Assembly: GCF_001887775.1 (NCBI RefSeq)
Contig: NZ_CP015519.1
Coordinates: 3,154,470 to 3,218,469, forward strand
Length of the DNA: 64,000 nucleotides
DNA from: Syntrophotalea acetylenivorans
GTDB lineage: Bacteria; Desulfobacterota; Desulfuromonadia; Desulfuromonadales; Syntrophotaleaceae
Reading direction: 5' to 3'
Shown here piece after piece: positions 8,312 to 18,305 of the stretch. The notes beneath the pieces are model-generated. The model was not told the origin of the DNA, searched no databases, and saw nothing but the letters and a program-made list of their open reading frames with translations. A program made the position numbers and the translations under genes. Each line of letters opens with the position of its first letter. Position 1 is the first letter of the stretch.

Positions 8312-9832
8312 GTGGCCAAACAGGTCGGTCTTCGCACTGAAATCATTTTTCATATCACCCTGTTGTTAGGGGCGGCGCTGCTGTTCGGTGGGTTCTTGAT
8401 GCTTAAGCTGACCGAGCGGGAGCTGCTGAATCAGCGGCTTGATAACCTGAAGGCGACTTTGGAGGTCGTGGCTCTTTCCCTTGGTGAAACCTTGGCTGGT
8501 GAAGATGTCGAGCGTAATCAGGAGATGCGTGTTGCCCGTCTATGGCCTCTGTTGCCTGATGCCACCGCTTTGGGAGTTTGGCGGCTTAAAGGCAAAATTT
8601 TAGAGCCACTTTTTCTCAGTTCATCAAAGGAATCTTTGCTGAGCGACGGTCCCCAGTTGCAGGCCTTACGTTTTAGGGCTGAACCTCAAGACCACCTTGT
8701 CTATACTGGTGTCTGGTTACCTTGGGGAGGAACACCAACTTGCTATTTCAGTTCGACTCTCCCGCTTCGCCAACGGGGCAAACTCGCCGGTGTCTTGCAG
8801 GCCCGTTTCTCTCTGGATGAAGTAGCCGTCCGGGTCCGCTCCTCTCTGAAGATTTTGCTCGTATATGTTGTTATTTACGGTGCAGTCCTGTTTTTGTTTG
8901 GTCTCTATCTGCTCAACCGAAATGTGGTGCGCCCCATTGGTTTACTCTTGGATACGACTCGACGGGTAGCTGAAGGGAACCTTGATGACCAGGTGAGCGA
9001 AGAGGGACCTTTGGAAATCGCTTCTTTGGCCAGTTCATTTAATACCATGGTCTCGGCTTTACGGGAAAGCCGCCAGAATAGCGAAGACCATATTTACTCT
9101 TTACAACGGGCCAACGCAGAGCTGAAAGAGACCCGTAGTGAATTATTGCGCTCGGAAAAAATGGCTTCGGTCGGTCATCTAGCTGCAGGCATGGCCCATG
9201 AAGTCGGGAACCCTTTGGCGGCGGTAGTCGGATATCTGGCGTTGCTGAAAATAGAACTTCCGGCTGGTCGCCAACGGGAGATAGCCGAACACGCTGCGGT
9301 GGAGGTTGAGCGTATCGACCGCCTGGTTCGCGAACTGCTCGATTATGCCAAGCCGGGAGAAGAAAAAACCGAGAATTTCGACCCATTGACGGTTTTACGA
9401 GAAGCTTTATCGCTCCTCGATCATCAGGGACTTTTTGCCAATGTTGAAATTGTCGAATCGCTACCGCAACAGTTGCCTCAAGTGACCATGATTCGCCATC
9501 GTCTCCTGCAGGTCTTCGTCAATTTGCTGGTTAATGCCCGGGATGCTCTATTCGAGAAGGGTGAAATTTACCTGGCTGGTGGAGAGGCCGAGGATTCGGT
9601 TTGGATTCGTTTCGCCGACAATGGAAGCGGTATTGCCCCGCAGCATCTGCCCCACATCTTTGATCCCTTCTTCACTACAAAAGCGCCTGGAAAAGGACGA
9701 GGTTTGGGCTTAGCAGTTTGTTACCGTGTGCTGCAAGAGGCCGGAGGGGAGATTGAAGTGCAATCTGAACTCGAGCGTGGCAGCGCCTTTACCGTGCGTA
9801 TGAAAAAGGAGGAAGACGAGCATGGGGACTAA
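8312..9832 (+). CDS. Membrane sensor histidine kinase, partner of the adjacent NtrC-type regulator
   Basis: A 506-residue kinase. One membrane span lies near residues 12-32, a periplasmic sensor region follows to about 180, and a second span lies near 185-208 (ILLVYVVIYGAVLFLFGLYL). Then come a HAMP linker (RPIGLLLDTTRRVAEGNLDD), a coiled coil, a HisKA domain with the phosphorylated His at about 296 in HLAAGMAHEVGNP, and an ATPase domain with N box (NLLVNARDAL), DNGSGI and GRGLGLAVC. The GTG start follows GGGGAGG. It overlaps the next gene by 11 bases, so the two form one operon. Position and type suggest control of the minor-pilin operon downstream. Confidence 0.9.
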   Translation: MAKQVGLRTEIIFHITLLLGAALLFGGFLMLKLTERELLNQRLDNLKATLEVVALSLGETLAGEDVERNQEMRVARLWPLLPDATALGVWRLKGKILEPLFLSSSKESLLSDGPQLQALRFRAEPQDHLVYTGVWLPWGGTPTCYFSSTLPLRQRGKLAGVLQARFSLDEVAVRVRSSLKILLVYVVIYGAVLFLFGLYLLNRNVVRPIGLLLDTTRRVAEGNLDDQVSEEGPLEIASLASSFNTMVSALRESRQNSEDHIYSLQRANAELKETRSELLRSEKMASVGHLAAGMAHEVGNPLAAVVGYLALLKIELPAGRQREIAEHAAVEVERIDRLVRELLDYAKPGEEKTENFDPLTVLREALSLLDHQGLFANVEIVESLPQQLPQVTMIRHRLLQVFVNLLVNARDALFEKGEIYLAGGEAEDSVWIRFADNGSGIAPQHLPHIFDPFFTTKAPGKGRGLGLAVCYRVLQEAGGEIEVQSELERGSAFTVRMKKEEDEHGD

Positions 9833-11177
9833 GAAGAAAAAAGTCCTGGTCGTCGATGACGAAACCAGTGTGCGACACATGTTGCGCCTGGTCCTTGAAG
9901 GCGCAGGCTATGAGATGTGCGAAGCCGGCAGCGGAACGGAAGCTCTTCAGTTTTTGCAAGATAATTCCTTTGACATTATCTTGAGTGATATTCGCATGCC
10001 GGAACTGGATGGGCTCGGGCTGTTGCAGCAAATCAAAGAGCTGGGTGTCGATAGCATGGTGATCATGATGAGCGCATATGGTTCTGTCGATACGGCCGTG
10101 GAATGTCTTAAACATGGCGCCTACGATTATATTTCCAAACCCTTCAAGCCCGACGAGGTGATTCTTACCTTGCGCAAAGCCGAAGAGAGGATTCGTCTGC
10201 AGCGAGAGAACGTGAGGTTGCGGCAGCAACTCTCCCAAAAAAACGAGAGTCATAAGATTGTTTGTCGCAGTAAGGTCATGGACCGCTTGCTCACCTTGGT
10301 GACACGGGTTGCCGAAACAAATAGCCCGGTGCTTATTACCGGGGAAACCGGTACGGGGAAGGAATTGATAGCGCGGGCTCTGCACCAGCAGAGCGCCCGT
10401 GCTAAAAAACCTTTTATTGCTGTTAATTGCGGCGCCATCGCTCCATCACTGGTCGAAAGTGAGCTGTTTGGTCACGCCCGGGGTGCTTTTACGGGAGCGG
10501 TGCAACAGAAGGCCGGGCTTTTCGAGGAGGCTTCCGGCGGCACCTTGTTTCTTGATGAGATCGGTGAACTGCCGATGGATTTGCAACCCAAGTTGCTGCG
10601 AGTTCTTCAGGAAGGAGAGGTGCGCCGCGTCGGTGAGAATCGATCACGCAAGGTCGATGTGCGGGTGCTGGCTGCCACGGCCCGTGACCTGCGGAAGTTG
10701 GTGGCAAATGGTAAGTGGCGCGACGATCTATTTTTCCGTCTTGCCGTTGTGGAGATGCATATTCCACCACTGCGCGAGAGGCGGGAAGATATTGTACTGC
10801 TGGCGAAACATTTTGCCAGTGGCGTAGCGGCCAGAGAAGGTCGTCCAACCCCGGAAATCACACCGGGGGTTGCCGATACTTTGAAAAACTATTCCTGGCC
10901 CGGAAATGTTCGTGAGCTAGCCAACTTTATGGAAAAAACCATGATCTTCTGCCGAAACGATGTGCTTGATCTTGAGACTTTGCCCGGGGAAATGCGCCGC
11001 CGGGATCGTGATGCGACACATAAATACTCCCTTAAAGAAGCGGCCCTGCGTCTGGAAAAGGAATATATCCGCAAAGCTTTGGCGGCGACTGATGGCAATC
11101 GAACGCAGGCCGCAAAACTGTTGGAAATCAGTTTGCGCAAGCTGCTTTATAAAATAAAAGAGTACGAAATCGAATAG
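9822..11177 (+). CDS. NtrC-family sigma-54-dependent response regulator
   Basis: A 451-residue protein with three domains. The receiver (1-120) has D12-D13, phospho-acceptor D56 in [11 protein letters not shown], and K105 in YISKPFKP. The AAA+ domain (about 140-380) has Walker A GETGTGKE, the sigma-54 loop GAFTGA, Walker [14 protein letters not shown] and arginine-finger region [21 protein letters not shown]. The C-terminal Fis-type helix-turn-helix is [27 protein letters not shown]. Such proteins open sigma-54 promoters after phosphorylation. A -24/-12 match lies 260 bases downstream in front of the minor-pilin genes, its likely target. The gap 11178-11438 holds no gene. Confidence 0.93.
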   Translation: MGTKKKKVLVVDDETSVRHMLRLVLEGAGYEMCEAGSGTEALQFLQDNSFDIILSDIRMPELDGLGLLQQIKELGVDSMVIMMSAYGSVDTAVECLKHGAYDYISKPFKPDEVILTLRKAEERIRLQRENVRLRQQLSQKNESHKIVCRSKVMDRLLTLVTRVAETNSPVLITGETGTGKELIARALHQQSARAKKPFIAVNCGAIAPSLVESELFGHARGAFTGAVQQKAGLFEEASGGTLFLDEIGELPMDLQPKLLRVLQEGEVRRVGENRSRKVDVRVLAATARDLRKLVANGKWRDDLFFRLAVVEMHIPPLRERREDIVLLAKHFASGVAAREGRPTPEITPGVADTLKNYSWPGNVRELANFMEKTMIFCRNDVLDLETLPGEMRRRDRDATHKYSLKEAALRLEKEYIRKALAATDGNRTQAAKLLEISLRKLLYKIKEYEIE

Positions 11178-11438
11178 CCGTAACACGGGCTTCTGTAATG
11201 TAGCTAACACGCTAATCATCGATGCCGCTCCTGTTTTCCTGTATGCAAATCTCACCTTATCCCTTCGTTGTTTATGGTTCCTTTTGCTTTTTGAAAAACC
11301 AGAAGGCCCTCATTTAATCAACTGTATAGGTGGCTGGGTGTGCAAAAAGTGCACCCCTGGTATGTATCTTTTGCATTGTTTTGATGTGGGTTTAGATAAA
11401 TATGGAAGAAAATTGCTATTTGTCGGGGCTTATGTCTT

Positions 11439-11454
11439 TGGCTTAATATTTGCA
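11439..11454 (+). promoter_or_regulatory. Sigma-54 (-24/-12) promoter of the minor-pilin operon
   Basis: TGGCTTAATATTTGCA has the invariant GG and GC at the required spacing (consensus TGGCAC-N5-TTGCA). It lies 68 bases before the first pseudopilin start and just after an NtrC-type regulator. Confidence 0.6.
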
Positions 11455-11522
11455 TATAAAATTTCATAGTCAGGCATAATGCTTGACAAGGTTCGTCAAT
11501 TTTTCGATTGAGGAGTTTAGAT

Positions 11523-11960
11523 GTGAAGCGATTCAGTAACGAAGGATTCACTTTGATCGAAACCTTAGTGGTGGTAGTTATCCTTGCTATCGGCTTGGCT
11601 ATAGCGATCCCCACTTTTATGGAGATGGGGCGAAGCAATGCCGTAAAGGCCGAAGCTCGTTCGCTCAAAAACCTGCTGGCGCGAACCCGGATGGATGCAG
11701 TGGAGGGCAATCAATCCCTTACCGCCACAATCAACGTGGCTACTAGCAGCTGTACTGTAACCGATACGGCTACCGGCACCGTTGTTTCTACTACCAATTT
11801 CGATGGGGTGCAGCTGATTCCCGCTCCGAACCCTTTGTCGATTGTTTGGAATTCCAGAGGAATGGTTGGCAATTTTTCGAGCATTAACCTGGTCGGCGCT
11901 GAAGCGACTTACCAAGTGTTTGTCAGTGCTGCAGGCAATGTCCGTATTGCCAAACAGTGA
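11523..11960 (+). CDS. FimT/GspH-type minor pseudopilin
   Basis: A 145-residue type IV prepilin-like protein with a short leader and processing site NEG^FTLIETLVVVVILAIGLAIAIP; Glu5 of the mature form is present, and PilD would cut after the glycine. The globular part has the GspH/FimT features (SLKNLLARTRMDAVEG, then the late IVWNSRGMVGNFSSINL). It would join a minor-pilin priming complex at the pilus tip. The GTG start at 11523 follows GAGGAG; an ATG two bases earlier is out of frame and closes at once (ATGTGA). It is the first gene of a five- or six-gene operon. Confidence 0.85.
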   Translation: MKRFSNEGFTLIETLVVVVILAIGLAIAIPTFMEMGRSNAVKAEARSLKNLLARTRMDAVEGNQSLTATINVATSSCTVTDTATGTVVSTTNFDGVQLIPAPNPLSIVWNSRGMVGNFSSINLVGAEATYQVFVSAAGNVRIAKQ

Positions 11961-11976
11961 GAAGGAGAGATCTGTC

Positions 11977-12837
11977 GTGAAATCAAAAGCGGGCTTTACC
12001 CTGATTGAGGTGCTCATCGCCATGGTGGTGTCCATGATTATTATGGGGGGCGCTTATTCGGTGTTTATGTCGCAACAGAAAAATACCGTCGCGCAAACCG
12101 ATATCAGCGATATTCAACAAAATCTGCGGGCGGCGATGGATTTTATGGCGCGGGATATTCGTATGGCTGGGTATGCCGGGACGGCAAACGGCAGTCTGGG
12201 GGATTTCGGTTTTGTTGAGGTGGGTTTCAGCGACTTTTCCGGCAATCCAAGCTCGGGGGCCATGGATCAGGGGTTTCTGCAATTTTCCTGGGACATGGAC
12301 GACAGCAACTCCCGGATTGCTGGGGATGGAGAAACCGTTACTTATTCCCTCTCCAACAATACTTTGGTCGCTCCCGGCTCTATCGCTTTGATGCGGCAGC
12401 GAGACAGCGAGCTTGTTCGACAGCCGTTGGCCGGTTTTATCATTGCTTTGGGTTTGGCTTTTGCTTACGACGCCGACCAGGACGGCGAACTCGACCAGGA
12501 TGCCGCAGGCAACGTGATCTGGGCGGTTGATACGCGCAACGACGGCGTCTGGGACAACTTGGACACCAACGGCGACGGGCAGATCAGTGCCGCCGATCTC
12601 GGTGGCGCAGCAGCTACCGGTCAAATCGCTGGAACCGCAACAGGGGTACCCCTCCGGCCGCAGGATATTCGCGCGGTGCGTATCTGGCTCCTCGGGCGTT
12701 CGGCGTCGCCGGATAATAGCTATACCGATAGTAATATATATACTGTCGGCCCCAATGTCATTCAGCCGAATAACAATTTTCGCCATCGATTGCTGGAAAG
12801 AACCGTGCTTTGCCGCAATATGGGGTTAAATCTATGA
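11977..12837 (+). CDS. pilW: PilW-type minor pilin with calcium-loop-like motifs
   Basis: A 286-residue prepilin-like protein: KAG^FTLIEVLIAMVVSMIIMGGAYSVF, then the PilW-type DISDIQQNLRAAMDFMARDIRMAGY. The GTG start at 11977 follows GAAGGAGA. It is longer than FimT, as usual for PilW. It contains DADQDGELDQDA (12469-12504) and DTNGDGQISAAD (12562-12597). The second fits the EF-hand/dockerin loop DxNxDGxIxxxD well, so calcium binding is plausible. The product belongs to the tip complex with PilV, PilX and PilY1. Its stop overlaps the pilV start (ATGA). Confidence 0.82.
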   Translation: MKSKAGFTLIEVLIAMVVSMIIMGGAYSVFMSQQKNTVAQTDISDIQQNLRAAMDFMARDIRMAGYAGTANGSLGDFGFVEVGFSDFSGNPSSGAMDQGFLQFSWDMDDSNSRIAGDGETVTYSLSNNTLVAPGSIALMRQRDSELVRQPLAGFIIALGLAFAYDADQDGELDQDAAGNVIWAVDTRNDGVWDNLDTNGDGQISAADLGGAAATGQIAGTATGVPLRPQDIRAVRIWLLGRSASPDNSYTDSNIYTVGPNVIQPNNNFRHRLLERTVLCRNMGLNL

Positions 12838-13328
12838 CTACAGTGAAAAACAATAATCAGAAGGGCTTTTCCCTGCTGGAAGCACTCATCGCCATGGTGC
12901 TTTTGAGCATCGGTTTGCTGGGTGCAGGGTTGATGCAGATCGGCAGTATAAAGGCTAATACCAATGCCGAAAATCGCACTTTTGGTGTCGGCTTGGCGCA
13001 ATCGGTAATGAACGACCTTCGCTGTCAACCTCTGGATTTTGTTCTTACGCCTGACGATCTTTTGGATGATGAGGATGGCGACGGGGCGGGCGGTTTAAAT
13101 GATGGCATGGCCCTTGCCGGTGCCAATCCGATTCCGGCCAATGCCGATCAATCTCTGGGGCAGATTACCGCCTCCGATGGCAGGAATTACACGATATTCT
13201 GGAACGTTGCCGATAATGTGCCGGTAAATGGGGCCAAAACCCTTAGGCTCTTCGTCTATTGGAACGACCAAAGATTTGGCGTGAACAAGGTTATCATGAC
13301 CACTGTGTTGGGAGGCTTTTATCTATGA
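12834..13328 (+). CDS. pilV: PilV-type minor pilin
   Basis: A 164-residue prepilin: NQKG^FSLLEALIAMVLLSIGLLGAGLMQ, the characteristic PilV N-terminus with Glu5. The globular part has the usual QSVMNDLRCQP and a late YTIFWNVADNVPVNGAKTLRLFVYW strand region. An acidic stretch DDEDGDG (13065-13085) again resembles a calcium loop. It overlaps pilW by 4 bases and pilX by 4 bases, so it is translationally coupled on both sides. Confidence 0.85.
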   Translation: MTTVKNNNQKGFSLLEALIAMVLLSIGLLGAGLMQIGSIKANTNAENRTFGVGLAQSVMNDLRCQPLDFVLTPDDLLDDEDGDGAGGLNDGMALAGANPIPANADQSLGQITASDGRNYTIFWNVADNVPVNGAKTLRLFVYWNDQRFGVNKVIMTTVLGGFYL

Positions 13329-13933
13329 ACAAACCAATTACAGCCAAAGGTGTTTTGGTTATCCTGGCTGATCAGCAAGGCTTTGCTCTAATTACCGCCG
13401 TGATGATGCTGTTCGTCGCCATGGTTCTGGGCCTGATGGTAGTGGATTCCGCGGATATGGAGATTTTGCTTTCCGGTGGACAACAGCGCTACGAGGAGAG
13501 CCTTAATATCACCGAAGGGGGATCGGGCAGTGAGGCCGCTGCTATTGGCACGGGCAATCCTATTAATTGGGCCGGACCCAGTCGCTCTTATGCCGTGGTG
13601 AATCCATCGATACAGAATCAAATTCTTTCACCCGCCACCTCCAGCGACGCCCTGTTCGACCCCGGCGGCGACATGACACTGCCGGGGACAGCCTATACTG
13701 TCACCGCTGCCACCACTCCCGAACTGTGGCCCACGGAAAATCTGCTGAATTCCACCGCTGCTGCCGATGATCGTTTTGATTATCAATACCGAGGTACTTA
13801 CCTGCGCGATGATGCTCCCCCAAAGGGGTACGACGTGACCAAATTCAGCGGTTATCTTTTTCAAATCGAAGCCCAACGAAATACGCTGGTTGAGATGGGC
13901 GGCAGCAAAGTCGGCCCGAAAATGAGCCTGTAA
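13325..13933 (+). CDS. pilX: PilX-type pilus assembly protein
   Basis: A 202-residue protein with an N-terminal membrane helix, QQGFALITAVMMLFVAMVLGLMVVDSADME. As is typical of PilX, the prepilin Glu5 is not conserved (GFALITA). The next segment, GQQRYEESLNITEGGSGSEAAA, matches the PilX motif that normally reads as an alpha-helical spine with an AE-rich end. Its function is inferred from position: it lies between pilV and pilY1 and overlaps pilV. A periplasmic globular part follows with no recognised domain. Confidence 0.72.
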   Translation: MNKPITAKGVLVILADQQGFALITAVMMLFVAMVLGLMVVDSADMEILLSGGQQRYEESLNITEGGSGSEAAAIGTGNPINWAGPSRSYAVVNPSIQNQILSPATSSDALFDPGGDMTLPGTAYTVTAATTPELWPTENLLNSTAAADDRFDYQYRGTYLRDDAPPKGYDVTKFSGYLFQIEAQRNTLVEMGGSKVGPKMSL

Positions 13934-13944
13934 AGGAGACCCTT

Positions 13945-16900
13945 ATGTCCAGATACCAGTTGAGAAAAGCTCTACTCGCCTCAGTGGCTTGCCTGTCTCT
14001 GTTATTGCCGGCCAATATCACCCGGGCTGTTGACACCGATATCTACCAGGCCAATGTTAAGCAGAATGCTTATATTCTTCTCGACAACTCAAGCAGCATG
14101 GATTTCGGGGTGTACGAGAGCAATATCGATTATGCGGCAATGTTTGAATATTTGTATGCCATGGGTGATGTAGACGATACCATTGCAGGGGCCTATTTTC
14201 ATAACAACCACAACGACCGAACTAAGGTTTATTTGTTGAAGGGTAATATAGGGGTGTCAATTATTAACATCGATGGTGAAGACCGTGCTTTTACCGGCGA
14301 TGCGGCAGACCCCGACTACCTTTGGTATGTCAATGACCTGGTAGACCTTCATGTATACATCGATTCCAGCGGAAATTTGACGACCGAATCTGGGCAGACT
14401 GCTCGACTGAGCGTTGACGGTGACGGAAATATCCTTCTTGATGGTGTCGCCCTGCCCCTTGGTCAAAATCGGAAGCTTCATGACTACAAGACCCTGTATG
14501 ACGGATCGGTGGTGGACGAAGGGGTAGGCGGATTGCTTAACGCGCCCGGCTATTATTTCAGCGGTTTGGAAGCTGTTGGCTCCGATGCAGGCGATCACGA
14601 TAAGGCCGAAGATGGTGATACAGAGGTTTATTTCTTTATTACCGGTAACTGGATCAACATGCAGCAAATGTATAACCTGCATTACATAGCCAACCCGCCC
14701 GGTGACCCTGCCCTGGGCGATCCGGCTTGGAAGCATGAGTTGTTTCCGATATCAGCCAGTGACTGGAGTGTTACCAATAATGTGGTCGATTACCCGGAAG
14801 GAACCGGCAATTATACCAATAAGTTAAGCGAAGCCGACACGGTGAGGACCATCACCCATCCGGGGGCCGCTCAGATCCAGGTTCACTTCAGTATGTTTGA
14901 TGTGGAAGGAGACAGTAACTCCAGTAAATTTAGTAATGATTATGTGGCCCTCTATGACGGAGAGGGCACGTTGGTCGCCCAGTACGACAACGACAACAAT
15001 CCGCAGGGGGATTGGTCGCCCACGGTTACTGGGGATACGGTCCGCATCGCTTTAAAGAGTGATAAGGGTGTGGTTAAAACAGGTTATACCATTGATCAGT
15101 ATCGCACCACCTATTCCGCTGATTCCTATTTGATGCAGAACCGCCTGGATGTGGCGAAAGATGCCTTGCTTTATGTCATCGACGAATTTCGCGGTAAAAT
15201 CAACTGGGGTTTTGCTACCTTTGCCTATAATGGCACCACGGCAAACGGTGCTACGATTAACTCTGCACTTAACCCCAACGACACGGACGATGCCAACCGC
15301 GCCGCTATCGCGATGCATGTGGAAAATGCTAAACCCATGTACGGTACGCCTTTGGGAGAGGCACTGCAGGATGTGTTTGAGGACGGATATTACGGCAAAA
15401 GGAATGCGCTGGATAATCTTAACTGTCGAAAAAATTATGTTATTGCGGTATCCGACGGTTTCCCGTCAGGGGACGAGGATTGGAGCCGAATTTCAGGAAA
15501 AACTTTTACGGATGAGGACGGGGACGGGTTTACTGCCGATCCTTACCAATATGCCAACCCGCCTGCCAATTATTATGACGATGTGGCCCACTGGATGTAT
15601 ACCCATAGCTGGCATGACAAAACCGAGGTGACTGACCCCGTGACTTCCTACGAAAATGTCATTTCTCATCAGATTGCCTTTGGTGCCAATCATCCCCTAA
15701 TGCAGGATGCGGCTGAAGAAGCGGGTGGGGAATATATTACCGCTTACAATAAAACTCAGTTGGTAAACGCTTTTTATTCTTTGGGGTTAATGATTTCCGA
15801 AGCGATTTCGTTTACCGCACCGGTTGTGTCGGTGGATGCCGCCAACAAAGTACAGAACGGTGACGATCTTTATATGGGGCAGTTTCTGCCGATGGACGCG
15901 GCCTATTGGCCGGGAAATCTGAAAAAATTTGTTTTAGGCGACGGCAGCACTGAACGGCCCGACCACTGGATGATTTACGATGCCGGTAACAACGAGGCAA
16001 TCGACAGCGACGGGCTTTTTCTGGATAATACCAGCACCTTCTGGGGAGATGACAACGATGTGACCGACTCGGACAATTTCGGCGCTCCGGATATCCATGA
16101 AGATGGCGCTGGAGAAGTTCTGACTGAACGGGTTTTAAAGGACTTTATCACCAATAATTATTATGAACGCAATATCAAGACATTTTTGAATGGTAATCTG
16201 GTTAGTTTTGACCAGACGGAGGTTACACCAGGGGCTTTGGGCCTGGCTGCGACGGATACGGCAACACGGGATAAAGTAGTCAATTGGGTTTATGGCTACA
16301 CCTTCGATGCCGATGCGACTACTGGTGATCCTGTCGCACCAAGGGACTGGGCTTTGGGGGCGATTGTTCACTCGAGGCCAACAGTTGTTGATTATTATAA
16401 TGCCAGTGATTTTTCTCAGGTGGACAAACGTTATATCGTTGCCGGATCTGATGACGGCATGCTGCATGTGTTCAATGATGCCGATGGTTCCGAGGTACTG
16501 GCTTTCTTGCCATCGGATGTTTTACCAAAGTTAAAGAATTTTGAAACGGCTCTGCATCAACCCCTCGTTGACGGCACCATCAAGCTGTATAGAGAAGACG
16601 GCGATCCAAAATATCTGATTTTTGGGTTGCGTCGCGGCGGGGCAAGTTTCTGGGCTTTGGATGTGAGCGATAGCAATGCGGCCAACTGGAAGGTCGCCTG
16701 GTCCTTTTCCGACAGCGAGATGGTCGAGAGTTGGTCCGATGTGGAGATAGCCAAAATCCGTACTGGCGCCAATACCTTTACCAGCGTTGCCATTTTCAGC
16801 GGTGGTTATGATCCTGTGGAAGACTCTTTTCCGGAACCTTTTGAAGATCTGGACAATAACGGTACTCCTTATACGGCTGCCGGTAATCTCGATAGCAAGG

Positions 16901-18294
16901 AATGGAAATCAAGTGATGCGGACCAGGATGTCTATGACAATGATGCGTATGATCGGCAAAATCCGGTTGGTGACGGCCATGGGCGTGCCATCTATGTGGT
17001 CGACGTCAGCACCGGTGTAGAGCTTTTCTCGGTCAAACATGGAGCCAGCAATCTTCCCGCGACTCTCGGGGATGCTTCGCAGGATGTTGCTCAAACCCGG
17101 ACCGATTTCATTTATTGTTTCCCGGCAACACCTTCCGTCGTGTCTTTGAGTAAACTCTATTCCTACACCAGTGGTATAGGTTCGGTTACCTCTCGCATGA
17201 GCAACGTGCTAGAGGCCATCTATGCGCCCGATATCTACGGCAATTTGTTCCGTATTACATATGATTACAATGACGGAACCCCCCTCTGGCAAGTTAGACA
17301 TTTGTTCAGTGCCAATCCTGCCAGCACCAGTACCAGCGGTACCTTGGGTGGCGGTTCAAACAGCACCGATACGGGGCGCAAAGTCTTTTACGGTCCGGCG
17401 GTTTCCTGGCTGGGAGCGGGGCGGTTTTTGGATCCTTCGAATTATTCCTACCCTGGAACTACTTTCGATGGTACCGGTTCGATTGCCAGCCTCTATTTCG
17501 GCACTGGTGATCGGGAACACCCCACCTATCAGATGGTGCAGGATCGGGTTTATGCCATCTATGATGACCTGCCGGTTACGGCCAGTAATTCAGTAAAAGT
17601 GACTTCCGCACCCTACAGCGAGGACGACTTGCTCAATCTGACTTGCGACGAACTGGGAGTGAATACGACCCAAGTAGGGATGACGGCGGCAGAAACCGGT
17701 CTTTACAAATCGGGTCTTAATACCCTGTTGACCGACGACGTGCTTAACAGCACCTACTATGACCCAATGGAACTCGCCGGCAACGGTGAAAATGACGCCA
17801 AAGGCTGGTACATCGTTTTGGAAAAGCAGGGTTTGAGTCCCGATTGCGATCACTGTGATTATGAAGCGACTGTCGCTAGCAACGAAGGTGAGCGGGACTA
17901 TCATGTGGGAGAAAAGATTCTCAGTAAATTGGCCTTATATGCTGGCAATCTTTACTTCACCAGCTATCAGCCCGCTTATGACGATCCCTGTAATCCCCAG
18001 GGCAATGCCTTTAACTACGCTCTCAACTATCTGGATGGAAGCGCTGCCCTTAATCTCAATAAAGCGAACGATGCAACCATCGGAGACAATCCTTTGAAGA
18101 AGGATGTCACCGACCGGTATGGTAAGCATTCCGGCGTGAAAGGGCTGCCGTCAGGCTTCGAGATCGTTACCCGTGGGGGTGAGGCCGGTGCTCTGTCAAG
18201 TATTGGCGGGTCGATCAAAGGTGGTGGCGAGGATGGATTTGAAATCCCGGGGCCTGTCAGTGGGATTAACCTCTATTACTGGATTGAACGTTAA
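13945..18294 (+). CDS. pilY1: PilY1-type pilus tip protein with vWA-like N-terminus and beta-propeller C-terminus
   Basis: A 1449-residue exported protein. The signal peptide ends near ANITRA. A von Willebrand A-like region starts at once with AYILLDNSSSMDFG (DxSxS metal site) and continues around residues 390-620 (LMQNRLDVAKDALLYVIDEF, NYVIAVSDGFPSGDEDW). From about residue 790 the PilY1 C-terminal propeller begins: DWALGAIVHSRPTVVDYYN, then YIVAGSDDGMLHVFNDADGSEVLAF and FWALDVSDS. TDEDGDGFTAD (15508-15540) looks like a calcium loop. PilY1 proteins sit at the pilus tip, bind surfaces and regulate retraction. The ribosome site is AAGGAG. It is longer than the usual 1000-1200 residues because of the N-terminal half. 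Confidence 0.88.
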   Translation: MSRYQLRKALLASVACLSLLLPANITRAVDTDIYQANVKQNAYILLDNSSSMDFGVYESNIDYAAMFEYLYAMGDVDDTIAGAYFHNNHNDRTKVYLLKGNIGVSIINIDGEDRAFTGDAADPDYLWYVNDLVDLHVYIDSSGNLTTESGQTARLSVDGDGNILLDGVALPLGQNRKLHDYKTLYDGSVVDEGVGGLLNAPGYYFSGLEAVGSDAGDHDKAEDGDTEVYFFITGNWINMQQMYNLHYIANPPGDPALGDPAWKHELFPISASDWSVTNNVVDYPEGTGNYTNKLSEADTVRTITHPGAAQIQVHFSMFDVEGDSNSSKFSNDYVALYDGEGTLVAQYDNDNNPQGDWSPTVTGDTVRIALKSDKGVVKTGYTIDQYRTTYSADSYLMQNRLDVAKDALLYVIDEFRGKINWGFATFAYNGTTANGATINSALNPNDTDDANRAAIAMHVENAKPMYGTPLGEALQDVFEDGYYGKRNALDNLNCRKNYVIAVSDGFPSGDEDWSRISGKTFTDEDGDGFTADPYQYANPPANYYDDVAHWMYTHSWHDKTEVTDPVTSYENVISHQIAFGANHPLMQDAAEEAGGEYITAYNKTQLVNAFYSLGLMISEAISFTAPVVSVDAANKVQNGDDLYMGQFLPMDAAYWPGNLKKFVLGDGSTERPDHWMIYDAGNNEAIDSDGLFLDNTSTFWGDDNDVTDSDNFGAPDIHEDGAGEVLTERVLKDFITNNYYERNIKTFLNGNLVSFDQTEVTPGALGLAATDTATRDKVVNWVYGYTFDADATTGDPVAPRDWALGAIVHSRPTVVDYYNASDFSQVDKRYIVAGSDDGMLHVFNDADGSEVLAFLPSDVLPKLKNFETALHQPLVDGTIKLYREDGDPKYLIFGLRRGGASFWALDVSDSNAANWKVAWSFSDSEMVESWSDVEIAKIRTGANTFTSVAIFSGGYDPVEDSFPEPFEDLDNNGTPYTAAGNLDSKEWKSSDADQDVYDNDAYDRQNPVGDGHGRAIYVVDVSTGVELFSVKHGASNLPATLGDASQDVAQTRTDFIYCFPATPSVVSLSKLYSYTSGIGSVTSRMSNVLEAIYAPDIYGNLFRITYDYNDGTPLWQVRHLFSANPASTSTSGTLGGGSNSTDTGRKVFYGPAVSWLGAGRFLDPSNYSYPGTTFDGTGSIASLYFGTGDREHPTYQMVQDRVYAIYDDLPVTASNSVKVTSAPYSEDDLLNLTCDELGVNTTQVGMTAAETGLYKSGLNTLLTDDVLNSTYYDPMELAGNGENDAKGWYIVLEKQGLSPDCDHCDYEATVASNEGERDYHVGEKILSKLALYAGNLYFTSYQPAYDDPCNPQGNAFNYALNYLDGSAALNLNKANDATIGDNPLKKDVTDRYGKHSGVKGLPSGFEIVTRGGEAGALSSIGGSIKGGGEDGFEIPGPVSGINLYYWIER

Positions 18295-18305
18295 GGAGAT
18301 CGGTT

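Noticed and set aside
11360..11380. TGGTATGTATCTTTTGCA as a sigma-54 promoter
   Set aside because: The GG-GC spacing is two bases too long; the site at 11439 has the correct spacing.
13945..18294. Many open frames of 60-160 codons on both strands inside pilY1
   Set aside because: They are shadows of the long coding frame, with no ribosome sites and no family motifs.
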